Assembly: GCA_019802505.1 (NCBI GenBank) | Contig: JAFMOC010000764.1 | Coordinates: 248,001 to 312,000 of the forward strand | Direction of reading: 5' to 3' | Length of the DNA stretch: 64,000 bases | DNA from: Corydoras sp. C115 | Lineage: Eukaryota; Chordata; Actinopteri; Siluriformes; Callichthyidae | Shown: piece by piece, positions 33,939 through 44,692 of the stretch | Layout: each line of letters starts with the position of its first letter | Numbering within the stretch: position 1 is the first letter of the stretch | Notes under the pieces: generated by a model | Told to the model about the DNA's origin: nothing | Database searches by the model: none | What the model saw: the letters and a program-made list of their open reading frames with translations, nothing else | Translations under genes and position numbers: made by a program

Positions 33939-35156
33939 TAATAATAAAGTCCCTGCACCTTTTATTAACCAATGACCAAAATATGACATAGTCAAAGTAG
34001 CACATAATTGTGAAATGGAATGAAAATAATACATGGAATACAAAATATGAATCCCCAAAAAATCTGAAAAGTGCCATGTGCAAAAGTATGCAAGTTCAAA
34101 ACTTTGTTGTTTTACTAAATAGTTTATTTATAGAATGCATTTTTCAATAGTACATTGTCACAAAGCAGTTTTACAAACCTTTAAACCCCAAAAGAGCAAG
34201 CCGAAGCGACAATAGTTAGAGATAATAAAGCACAGCATTTAAGTAATGACCAGAGTTTGATTGACACAGCGCAGCATGTGATGCCGGCATAACTGACTTG
34301 AGCAGCAGAATTAAAAGCGGCAGATTCTGCAAGGTACTTAGTTGAGAAGGCTCCCTGGAACAGCATCATTTCAGTGCCACACGCTGTACTAATTATAAGC
34401 TGGGTGAAGAGACACCATCAACATTCAGATCTACACCTTTATCTACAAAACGCAAAATTAAATAAATGTGTTTTTAATCTACTTTTAAAGATGTATAGCG
34501 ATTCTGAATCGTGAACAGTAACTGGAAGGCTATTCCAAAGTTGAGGAGCCTTGTGGGAGAACGCTCTTCCACCAGCAGTAATTTTATTTATTCTAGGAGC
34601 TAAAAGCAAATGAGCACCTTGAGATCTGAGCTCGCTCAGTGAGATACTATGGAGCCTGATGATGTAGAATTTTGTATATTGTCAACAAAATTTTATACTA
34701 AGTACGAAACTGCTAATGGTAACCAGTGTAAGTTTAATAACACAAGACGGATATGATCAAACTTTCTGGTTTTAGTTAAAACTCTAGCTGCAGCATTTTG
34801 CACAAGTTGTAATTCATGTAATGATTTATTAGAACATCCTGTCAGAAGTGAATTACAATAATCTAACCTTGAGGTAATAAAAGCATGAATTAGTTTTTCT
34901 GCATCTAGGAAGGAAAGGATATATCGTAGCTTCGAAATGTTGCAAATATAAATAAATGCAATTCTTGTAATGTGCTTTGTAAAGGAGAGATCTGAATCAA
35001 TAATGACACCGAGATTATTTACAGATGAACTGGGTCTGATTAAAGAGTTATCGAGGTTTAACACAGTGTTAGAAACTTTATTTATTATGTCCTTGGGTCC
35101 AACTATATAGTACCTCAGTTTTATCAAAATTTAGGAGTAGAAGTTTTTTGACAAGG

Positions 35157-36046
35157 GCGGCACGGTGGCTTAGTGGTTAGCACGTTCGCCTCTCAGCATT
35201 AGGGATTCCCGGTTCGAATCCCCATCTGTGTTACATCGGGGCGCGCTGCCCGGAAAATGGCGGTGCAGTGCGGTGCGGTGTAGAAACACAGAGCCAGGCG
35301 ACCAGGTAAGCAAACACAAAAAGCTCTTTAATGGCATAAAGCGGGAACGCCGCTAGAAGGAGCCGAGAGCTATATACAACAAAGAAATCGGTGCAGCGGG
35401 AACGCCGCTGCGGACACGATAAGACGTGACATGTACCGAAAATACGTCGCGATAAGGCAAACGCGGAAGAGCCGCTGGATGCCGAACGAACCATAAATAA
35501 CAAACACCACACGAACCACCCGACGTGACGCTTGAGACTAAGCACCAGCTAAGCTCAATCTAATATAATACAATACAATGCTGACCTACTGGCTGCTCAG
35601 CAGAGATACCTTAAATGCAGTCAGTAGGTCGCACGTGATCAGGTAGGACACAATCCCTGCTCAAGGGGGTGGGTCCTACCTACGGAAGCCTAGAACGGCC
35701 AAAAACCCGAACCACAGGAGGCAGGTAGGAGGGGCTCAACCCTCCCAACCTGACAATCTGGGTGGAGTTTCCATGTTCTCTCCGTGTCCGCGTGGGTTTC
35801 CTCCGGGTTCTCCGGTGTCCTCCCACAGTCCAAAAACATGGATGAAGTCAATTGAGTTCTCCAAATTGCCCCATATAGAGTGTGTTTGTGTGCGTATCTG
35901 TGTGTGTGAGTGTGTGCCCAGCGATAGATAGCGAAGATCCTGTCCTGGGTGTATCTGCCCAGCGCCCGAAACGTTCTCCCCTGGATGGGCATGGGGAAAC
36001 CCCCCGCGACCCTAATATAGGATAAAGCAGAAGATAATGGATGGAT
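35157..36046 (+). repeat. Mermaid-type SINE split by a solo LTR
   Basis: Head and B box (35157-35228) and body to tail (35756-36046) are one SINE broken after CCCCATCTG. Confidence 0.9.
35229..35755 (-). mobile_element. Solo LTR (family 3)
   Basis: TGTTACATC at 35229 to CTGACA at 35755 with ATCTG on both sides (35224-35228, 35756-35760). 527 bp, minus orientation. A second copy in plus orientation, lacking its first ~85 bp, lies at 46803-47230. Confidence 0.85.
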
Positions 36047-36212
36047 GGAAGTTATTTGACATCCACATTTTAATATCTTGGATGCAGTCCTCCAGCTTTC
36101 TGATTAAATGAACTTCATTAAGGTTAGCTGAAATGTGTAACTGTGTATCATCTGCATAAGAGTAGAAGCTAATTTCATGTTTACCAATAATTTAACCCAA
36201 TTGAAGCAAATA

Positions 36213-36215
<3 letters not shown>

Positions 36216-36278
<63 letters not shown>
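36216..36278. repeat. (AT)n microsatellite in the L2 RT region
   Basis: About 31 TA dinucleotides located where the L2 RT motif C would be. Confidence 0.95.
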
Positions 36279-36282
<4 letters not shown>

Positions 36283-36614
36283 AATATGAGTGGTCCGAGA
36301 ACTGATCCTTGTGGAATACCATATTTAACTTTAGAAAGAACTAAACTGATATCTGAAAGAACTGATATCGATCTGTTAGGATAGGATTTAAACCACTGGA
36401 GTAAGAACTTATAATGCCCACTGTGTTCCATATGTATCCAGTAAGATGTTATGATCTATAGTGTCAAAGGCTGCACTTAGATCTAATAAGACAAGAAAAG
36501 AGATTTGGTTATCATCAGAGGACAATAATAAGTCATTAACTACTTTATTTAAGGCTGTCTCAGTGCTATGGTGAGACCTAAAGCCTGACTGATAAACTTC
36601 ATGAATGTTCTTAT

Positions 36615-36974
36615 TGTAACAGGTGCCTAGGGCACCTGTCCTTCTGTTGCTTCTGTTCTGTTCCTTATTGAGTTAATTAACTTTCTTTCATGGTCGTTTA
36701 AGTTAATTAGCCCTTTTCTTTCATTGGTTTGTTGTGTGCACGTGGTCGGGTGTTGTTATGTATTTATTTCCTGTGTTCCCCTTCCTCAGTGCACGTCATT
36801 TATTTTATGTTCCCTTGTCGTGTTGTACCTCTATGCTGTTTGGTGTCACTACACCTTTAATAAACTCTTGATATTCTGCTACCTGCATGCCTGGCTCCCT
36901 TCAGCGCGTTAAAGTGCGGCGGCTCTGTGCTTCATATGCGCAGCCGCTTTAGTCTGAGGTAGGCGAGTGTGACA
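36615..36974 (+). mobile_element. Solo LTR (family 4)
   Basis: TGTAACAGGTGCC to GTGTGACA, 360 bp, flanked by CTTAT (36610-36614, 36975-36979). CTTTAATAAACTC near 36857 gives plus orientation. Confidence 0.85.
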
Positions 36975-37920
36975 CTTATATAAAAGATGGCGATTTAGCT
37001 GGTTGAACACAATTTTTTAAGATTTTATAGAGAAACGGAAGGTTTGATATTGGTCTATAGATACTATAGAACAGTGTTAGAGGATCCAAATTAGGTTTCT
37101 TAGGTAATGAATTTATGACCGGGCGGCACAGTGGCTTAGGGAAGGGATGGATATTGGCCCATTTCAAAAGGCTAGACCTTTCCTCAAAAGTAGATCAATT
37201 GTCGATAAAGGCAATATTGTTCGCTGAGCACCACTTAGACATCCAGCAACGCAGCGACCATAACCTGCTGTAGGTTTCACTACCATGCCAAATTGGTAGG
37301 GGACCAGAGACAACTACTTGATCACTGACTGCTTATGGCGAACATCATTAGTGCCGACGTGGAACTTTTCTAGGGAATGAGCGTTTAGCATTAGCCAGCA
37401 CTTTGACGTTTGCCCTGATGTCTGAAGCCTGGCCCCAGGATGCACTGGATAATGGTTGCTGGAGTCTCTAAGGGGGTAGCAATTCTCACATGTCTGAGCT
37501 GGGAGTCGCCAATAGCCAGAGCACTTTTAACAACTTGTCTCTCAGTGGGTGAGTCACTGAGTGGGGAAAAGCGATTGGACACGTGGATACTAGAAGAGTG
37601 ATTCTTAGCTCTACTTCTATGTCACCTGGTTGTCACTCACTCGCCCTGCTGCGAGGGCTCTAAATCCGGAGATGTAAGACGTAATCCTGTGGCATATCAG
37701 GCTGGCTGAGTTGGTCACTGACAAATCTTCTCTAACATAACCCTGTTCTAAAACCCGAATGCACTCTTCTAGCACTGAGATGTTCTCCGTCAGATTAAGG
37801 ACTAGGCTACATATCTCACAGGCTAAATTATCAGTAGTGACAGAGGAAGACTGCCTATACATACTGCACTAAGAGCACGCAACAAGAGGGGAAAGTACCA
37901 TTGTATAGGATGTATATAAA

Positions 37921-38540
37921 TGAAGATAACTTAGCTTAGGTAGAGATAAGATTATGTCTTCCTGTTACAGCTGATAAGAATTAGCAGCAGCTGGACTGTG
38001 GAGATTCACTGATGGAGATCTGACTTTAGTAAATCCAGCTGATTTACTAGAATAAAAAATGTAGATGACATCTGAATATAACTGTCAATGTATCAATTAC
38101 CAGATTAAGTAATAAAGGATAAACAATTACAAATTATTAAATGAATAACCAAACTGTATATTCAGTACATCGTGGAAAGGAAATAAGTGGTTATGAAATT
38201 AAAGTTACGTATGGTTTAAACTTTTTTTGATTTTTGCCTGATGGCAGTGCACACAAACTGCTGGGATGAACACTAGAAGGCATTTATTAACAGAACCACA
38301 TGGGACACATAAACACACAGCCAACTAAATAAAATAAAATTAAAATACAAAAAAGAAGAAAACAAAAAGATGCAGGACAGAACAGAATAGTGTGACATAA
38401 ATGATTATATTAAAGGATTAATCTGACTGAGGCACCAATAAATAATTTAACAAATATAACAATATTTTAGATTTATTTTAGATCATATTAATAATTAATT
38501 GAGTTCTCTAATAGAATCCTACAGTAATCTGAATCCATCC
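37921..38540 (+). other. NLR intron, no feature recognised
   Basis: AT-rich, no open frame or repeat that I can name. Confidence 0.4.
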
Positions 38541-38561
38541 TGTAATATATTGTTCTGTGTT

Positions 38562-38882
38562 GTCCTCTATTAGGGTCGCGGTGGGGTTCCCCATGCCCAT
38601 CCAGGGGAGAACGTCTCAGGCGCTGGGCAGATAGACCCAGGACAGGGCGCCAATCCATCGCTGGGCACACACTCAATCACACAGACACACTCTATATGGG
38701 GCAATTTGGAGAACTCAATTGACTTATCCATGTTTTTGGACTGTGGGAGGAAACCGGAGAACCCGGAGGAAACCCACGCAGACACGGGGAGAACATGGAA
38801 ACTCCACCCAGATGGGGATTCGAACCAGGAATCCCTAGCGCTGAGAGGCGAACGTGCTAACCACTAAGCCACCGTGCCGCCG
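38562..38882 (-). repeat. Mermaid-type SINE, slightly 3' truncated
   Basis: Flanked by a perfect 13-bp duplication TGTAATATATTGT at 38541-38553 and 38886-38898. Confidence 0.85.
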
Positions 38883-38978
38883 ATGTGTAATATATTGTAC
38901 CAAATTCTTTAGTGTTATTGTATTATTGTGTACCTGATGTGGAACCACATTAAAATAGTTCTCTCTACATATTGAATA

Positions 38979-39625
38979 TGTTACACATTCCCGTTCACGC
39001 CCCGCTCCTTCGTCCGCTCCGCCGCACACACCTACTCCACAGACACACCCACTTCCCTCTGCTGCACGCTCCGCACCGCACACACCGGTTGCCATTCACA
39101 ATAATCAAAGATCACCCTCTCCAGATTATTAGGTGCAGGTGTGACCCGCTGATGACAGACTCCTCTTAAGCCGCCGATCCGGATCCATCGGCGCAGAGTT
39201 TTTTGTTTGGCACCGTGCATGCGCGCCGCTCACCGCTCCCCTATCCGTACCGGTTCTTCACGCCCGGCGTTCTCGCTGGCGTGTCCAGTCGACTACTTTT
39301 TTCAGTCCGCTGACACGCTGCCCCATTCCAGGATCTCTCTCGTCGGGAATAGTGGGAAGCTGTTGTCTTCGCTGCGCACACCCCGCGGTCCGCCCTCGGC
39401 TGCATTCCTCACCGCTCGCACCTGGCATGAACGTGAGCCGCCGCATCCCCCGGCTGATGGGGTGATCAGAGTCGGATTATTTGTTTGAACTTCTTTTTTT
39501 TGTGTTTTTTGAATCTTTATCCCGCCGAGTGGAAATAAAATCCCTGAGTTGACGTTTTTCAAGACACGCCTCTCTTTCTTTCGTTTCCACCGGCAACGGG
39601 ACGCCTATTTGGTCGAAGCCTAACA
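38979..39625 (+). repeat. Chromovirus 5' LTR
   Basis: 647 bp, TG...CA, AATAAAATCC near 39534 as a polyadenylation-type signal. Confidence 0.9.
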
Positions 39626-39656
39626 TAAAACTCTGCCCAAAGAACTGACAGCGAGG

Positions 39657-40627
39657 ATGGAACCCTCTGAGGAGACCTTACAAGCCCAAGGACGCGCCCT
39701 AGTAGAACTCCAGAGCGGCCTAGGTGAGATGTCCCGAGCTATCCAGACGTTGATGGGCCGTCTCACCGAGCTGGAGCGCAGCGGCTCTGCCCCTGGAGCC
39801 GCGGGACCGTCGCCACCACAACCATCGCTCCAGCTGGACACCGATGTGCCTCTCCCACCCACCGCTACTCCTTACCCGCTCTCGGAACCCGAGAGGTTTG
39901 ACGGTAGCCCGGAAAAATGCAGATCGTTTTTGATGCATTGTGCGCAGTACTTTCGCAGCCATCCACATTCCAGCGAGGCCGATAAGATCTCGCTCATCAT
40001 ATCTCGGCTGACGGGTAATGCAAGCGAGTGGGCCACTGCCATCTGGGAGGCACAGGGGCCCGAATGCCGGTCATTCGCCGCCTTTCACCAGGCGTTCCGC
40101 ACCGCCTTCGCCCACCCCTTGGAAGGGGACGAGGTGGGTACCCGATTGTACCGGTTACGCCAGGGATCCCGATCGGTGTCTAAGTACGCCCTGGAGTTCC
40201 GGGTTTTGGCCGCTCGTACCGGATGGAGCGGCTCTGTCCTCACGGTCAACTTCAGGGAGGGACTGCGACGGGAACTTCAGCGTGAGATCGCTGGACGTGA
40301 CTTCGGGGCATCCCTGGACGAACTGATCCGCCTGGCCGTCCTGATGGAGCAGCACCTTACTACGGTTCGGCCGGTGAGCAAAGAGAGCCCGTCTCTTTAT
40401 CACCACAGCCGGTTCAGGAGCCCGAACCCATGGAGCTGGACCGTTCCCGCCTGACGTTCCAAGAACGGCGACGCCGGATGCGCCTCGGTCTCTGCCTGTA
40501 TTGTGAGAGCCCTAACCACACTTTACAGGATTGTGAGAACCGCCCCGACCGTCGCAGCCGATCGACTTCCGCTCGACCCCCCGTCGCGGTAAGAGTATCT
40601 GAGGTAGTGTGTCGGCAGGCCCTGTAA
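39657..40627 (+). pseudogene. gag: Chromovirus gag (capsid and zinc knuckle, frame-broken)
   Basis: ATG 39657 opens a 265-codon frame with a coiled-coil-like start (residues 1-45), a Pro-rich linker, then a retrotransposon capsid region (RFDGSPEKCRSFLMHCAQYF at about residue 80; ADKISLIISRLTGNASEWA; LIRLAVLMEQHL). It closes in the wrong frame near 40454. The nucleocapsid follows in another frame (40430-40627) with a CCHC knuckle CLYCESPNHTLQDC and an Arg-rich tail, then a TAA. The change of frame near 40400 is a mutation or, less likely, a frameshift site. Capsid forms the particle and the knuckle binds RNA. Confidence 0.85.
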
Positions 40628-40636
40628 TTAAAACCT

Positions 40637-43600
40637 GTGTTGTTCTTTAAAGGTGCTTCTCGGAGGGCTACTGCGCTGGTGGATTCTGGAGCGGACGGCA
40701 ATTTTATTGACCGAGGTTTTTGTCATCGGTGGGGTATTCCTGAGGTTCCGCTCGAGACCACTTTCACCATCCAGGCCGTGGACGGCAGCCCTTTGTCCTC
40801 TGGTGGTGCCAGGAGCTCCACACCTCGCCTCCGGATGGGGATTGGAGAGGATCATTCCGAGGAGATTAAATTCTTCATTATCTCCTCTCCCTCTGTCCCC
40901 ATCATTTTAGGGTTGCCCTGGCTGAGGCGGCACGATCCGGTTATCTCCTGGGACGAGTTGCGGGTGCGCTCGTGGTCCTCACGGTGTCAACAAAGCTGCA
41001 CTCAACGTCCTCCGCGGCAGCTGGGCTCGGCTTCCAGGGTGTCACCGGAATACCAGCTCCCGTCTCAGGTACCCGAGGTATACAAGGACCTCGCTCAGGT
41101 CTTCAGTAAGTTGTGTGCCACCACGGGGCACTACGAATACCGGGTGATGCCTTTTGGTCTCACTAACGCCCCGGCGGTCTTCCAGGCCTTCATTAATGAT
41201 GTGCTTCGGGAGTTTCTCCACCAGGGGGTAATTGTGTACCTGGACGACGTCCTGGTGTTCTCGAGGGATCTGTCCGCCCACGTCACCCTGGTTCGGCGGG
41301 TGCTATCGCGCCTCCTCGCCAGCTGGTTGTTCGTAAGGGGGAGAAGTGCGTGTTCCACCGGGACTCGATCTCCTTCTTGGGTTTCAACATCTCCCATAAG
41401 GGGATTGAGATGGACCCCGGCAAGGTACAAGCGGTCGTGGATTGGCCAACACCCACTTCACCCAAGGAACTGCAACGGTTCCTGGGGTTTGCTAATTTTT
41501 ATAGACGTTTCATTCGTGATTTCAGTCGGATCGCCCTTCCCCTGACGTCTAGCCTCAGGGGCGCCCCCTCCACGTTGCGCTGGAGCCCGGAGGCAGATCG
41601 GGCATTTAAGCTACTGAAACAAAGTTTCACTTCGAAACCGGTGTTGGTCCATCCGGACCCCGGGCGCCAGTTCATTGTGGAGGTTGACGCCTCAAGTAGT
41701 GGCTCGGGTGCGGTGTTGTCTCAGTCCACAGAGGGGTTAGCGCAAGCGCGCCCCATAGCGTACTTTTCCCGCAAGTTCCTGCCGGCCGAGTGTAATTACG
41801 GGATCGGGGACCGTGAGCTTCTGGCCATCAAATTAGCCTTGGAGGAGTGGAGACACTGGCTTATGGGGTCCACCCTTCCCGTGCTCATCCTCACGGACCA
41901 TAAAAATCTCGAATACGTGAAGAGTGTGCGGCGTCTCAATGCGCGTCAGGCCCGGTGGGCTCTCTTTTTTAATCAATTTGACCTGCAAATCTCCTTCCGA
42001 CCAGGTTCTGAGAACAACCGGGCCGACGCGCTATCTAGATTACACGGTTCTTCGCAGCCCGACCCGGAACTTGGCTCTCCTGTTATTCCTGCGAGCAAGT
42101 TTCTGGGGGCTATCCGCTGGGAGGTTGACCTCCAAATTCAGGAGGCGCTGCGTACCATCTCCGTTCCTGCTAACTGTCCTGTAGATAGGACATATGTCCC
42201 TGTCGCTTTTCATTCCAGTATTATTACATGGGCCCACTCGTCTCTGTGCACGGGTCATCCGGGCGTTCTGCGTACCATCCAGCTTGTCCAACGGAGGTAC
42301 TGGTGGGACTCCTTGCAGGCGGACGTTCAGTCCTTCGTGCACTCCTGTGCCATCTGCGCCGCCTGTAAGACCGCCCGGGAGGTTCCAGCGGGCAAGCTGT
42401 GCCCATTGCCCGTGCCGCAGCGACCCTGGGCCCACATCGCTCTGGACTTCGTGACCGGTCTCCCCTCCTCCAATGGCTTTACAACTATCCTCTCGGTTCT
42501 CGATCGGTTCTCCCGGGCGGTGAAGCTTCTTCCCCTTAAGGGACTGCCTTCAGCGTTCGAGACGGCCGAGCTACTGTTTTCGTGGGTGTTCACCTCATTT
42601 GGGATCCCGGAGGTTATTCTATCCGACAGGGGTCCCCAGTTTACGTCGGCAGTTTGGAGGGCGTTCTGTGAGAAGCTGGGGTCCTCCGTCAGTCTCACAT
42701 CAGGGTTCCACCCCCAGACGAATGGGGCTTGTGAACGCTCGCACCAGGAGACAAATAAGTTCCTCCGGATTTTTGCTCACCGCAATCCATCTGATTGGTC
42801 GCGGTACCTCCCCTGGGCAGAGATCGCCCAGAACTCGCTGCGTCACTCGGCCACCGGCCTCACCCCATTTCAGTGTGTGTTGGGATACCAGCCACCCTTC
42901 GCGCCCTGGAATGGGGAGGAGTCGGAAGCGCCAGCAGTGGATGCCTGGTTCCAGCGCAGCGAGGAGGTTTGGACCCAGGTCCACCAGCGGGTCGAAGCAG
43001 TAATCCGGAGATATAAACGCTTTGCGGATCGCTCTCGGGGTGACAGGGTCGGTGACATGGTGTGGCTCAGTACTCATGACATCCGGTGTCGGCAGGGGAC
43101 ACGCAAACTCCTTCCACGGTTTTTGGGACCGTACCGGGTAGAAGCCATCATTAATGAGGTCACGGTCAGGCTTAAGCTCCCGCATCATTTGCGGGTGCAC
43201 CCGACTTTTCACGTCTCCCTTCTTAAGCCTTTCGTTCCAGGTCCTCTTGATACCAATTGGACAGAGTCCAACCGAGAGACACAGGAGGACAGCGACTCCA
43301 ACATCTACACCGTGTCCTCTCTGTTGGACTCCCGCCGGCGCCGGGGCAAGGTGCAGTATCTGGTGGATTGGGAGGGGTTCGGTCCTGAGGAGAGGAGTTG
43401 GGTGGCTGCTGAAGACATCTTGGATCTGAGCCTTATTCAGGCGTTCCACCGGGAGCATCCCGACCGCCCCGCTCCCCGGCCTAGGGGTCGGCCGCCTCGC
43501 CGCGTTCCGCGGACCAGGTCTCGAGGGAGCAGTTCCCAGGTGGGACCGCCTTTTTCTGGGGGGGGTGATGTTACACATTCCCGTTCACGCCCCGCTCCTT

Positions 43601-43722
43601 CGTCCGCTCCGCCGCACACACCTACTCCACAGACACACCCACTTCCCTCTGCTGCACGCTCCGCACCGCACACACCGGTTGCCATTCACAATAATCAAAG
43701 ATCACCCTCTCCAGATTATTAG
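40637..43722 (+). pseudogene. pol: Chromovirus pol (protease, RT, RNase H, integrase, chromodomain)
   Basis: First frame (40637-41545): protease with ALVDSGADGNFID and ILGLPWL, then RT in which about 110 residues before GHYEYRVMPFGLTNAPAVF are missing, removing the motif A aspartate; motif C YLDD remains. A shift near 41330 leads to a 790-codon frame (41350-43722): thumb/connection, RNase H (VDASSSGSG at about residue 111, TDHKNLEYV at 183), integrase zinc-binding HH-CC (CAICAACK), catalytic D, D, E in ALDFVTGLP (364), LSDRGPQF (424) and HPQTNGACERS (453), and a C-terminal chromodomain (VQYLVDWEGFGPEERSW, about residues 650-710) that would steer integration to marked chromatin. The frame runs 154 bases into the 3' LTR. 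Chromoviruses of this clade are common in fish. Confidence 0.9.
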
Positions 43723-44216
43723 GTGCAGGTGTGACCCGCTGATGACAGACTCCTCTTAAGCCGCCGATCCGGATCCATCGGCGCAGAGTTTTTTGTTTGG
43801 CACCGTGCATGCGCGCCGCTCGCCGCTCCCCTATCCATACCGGTTCTTCACGCCCGGCATTCTCGCTGGCGTGTCCAGTCGACTACTTTTTTCAGTCCGC
43901 TGACACGCTGCCCCATTCCAGGATCTCTCTCGTAGGGAATAGTGGGAAGCTGTTGTCTTCGCTGCGCACACCCCGCGGTCCGCCCTCGGCTGCATTCCTC
44001 ACCGCTCGCACCTGGCATGAATGTGAGCCGCCGCATCCCCCGGCTGATGGGGTGATCAGAGTCAGATTATTTGTTTGAACTTCTTTTTTTTTGTGTTTTT
44101 TTAATCTTTATCCCGCCGAGTGGAAATAAAATCCCTGAGTTGACGTTTTTCAAGACACGCCTCTCTTTCTTTCGTTTCCACCGGCAACGGGACGCCTATT
44201 TGGTCGAAGCCTAACA
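43569..44216 (+). repeat. Chromovirus 3' LTR
   Basis: 648 bp, differing from the 5' LTR at a handful of sites (for example GCTCA/GCTCG near 39229/43819, CGTCGGG/CGTAGGG, ATGAACG/ATGAATG). Confidence 0.9.
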
Positions 44217-44391
44217 GAATATAACATTCTGATTCACATTTGCTGCTTTAGTTTAACTTCAATTTGTTCTTTTGTTCAGTTTACTTGAGTTTCTAATTTC
44301 TAAACACCACAGTGATGTCATCAACCCTTCCTTCCTGACAGAGGACATCATTTATGTGCTGTTTGTTTATTGATGTATGAATGTGTTTTAG

Positions 44392-44508
44392 TCTGATTCA
44401 GGTTAAGAGATCAGATTCATCTGAACCCAGCTCTATCTCCATAAAGAGTGAAGGGTCCATGCGTGAGCCACCAGCCTTCAGTAAAGAAAACTGTTCTACT
44501 AATCAGAG
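44392..44508 (+). CDS. NLR gene, N-terminal cassette exon 2 (117 bp)
   Basis: Acceptor ATGTGTTTTAG, donor CAGAG/GTAAAA. Encodes LIQVKRSDSSEPSSISIKSE and GSMREPPAFSKENCSTNQ. Same length, same phase (2 to 2) and about half the residues of the cassette at 32886-33002, so the two are tandem duplicates of one exon. It splices in phase to the exon at 46546. Confidence 0.8.
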
Positions 44509-44692
44509 GTAAAAATGGTTCTTATATTTTTGCTTCTTAATAATAGTCTTATACTCTGTACAACTTGAGCTGCAGAATGTTAATATTATTGTATAGGCTC
44601 TCAGTGACCTGTAGACCTGTAGATCTCGCTGTAGTGTTCTGTGATTTTACAAAAATTAAACCAGCACCTAAAATCTTATTTATTAAGGAAAT

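Larger units (their letters stand above)
34100..37920 (-). pseudogene. L2-type LINE (ORF1 esterase region plus ORF2), multiply interrupted
   Basis: Minus-strand order: coiled-coil-like start (37862-37617, CEICSLVLNLTENISVLEEC), SGNH/GDSL-type esterase start (SALAIGDSQLRHVRIATP at about 37510) with KFHVGTNDVR near 37350, then RT motifs RPISNLPFLYKIL (37080), GIPQGSVLGPLIFAIY (36310), and the C-terminal part DYCNSLLTGCSNKSLHELQL (34850) and QNAAARVLTKTRKFDHI. The 3' tail reaches about 34100 (TTGTCACAAAGCAG). The F/YADD segment is replaced by (AT)n at 36216-36278. Insertions: solo LTR 36615-36974 and SINE 35157-36046 with its own solo LTR. L2 ORF1 proteins are known to carry an esterase fold; this one has stops in it. 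Confidence 0.8.
38979..44216 (+). mobile_element. Ty3/gypsy chromovirus with both LTRs, recent but defective
   Basis: 5' LTR 38979-39625 and 3' LTR 43569-44216 are near identical (I count about seven substitutions and one T-run indel by eye) and begin TGTTACAC, end CTAACA. GAATA is duplicated outside (38974-38978, 44217-44221). Between them lie gag, protease, RT, RNase H, integrase and a chromodomain. A G-rich polypurine stretch (CTGGGGGGGGTGA) precedes the 3' LTR. The coding region has frameshifts and an RT deletion, so this copy is not autonomous. Confidence 0.93.

Noticed and set aside
37121..37139. 19-bp piece identical to the SINE head within the L2
   Set aside because: Too short to call an insertion; may be a template-switch scar.
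39207..39488. Frames in the chromovirus LTRs (also 43797-44078)
   Set aside because: Present in both LTRs with no coding signature; regulatory sequence.
42040..43578. Long minus-strand frames opposite pol (131, 123 and 292 codons)
   Set aside because: Antisense shadows of a GC-rich coding region; the plus strand has clear pol domains.
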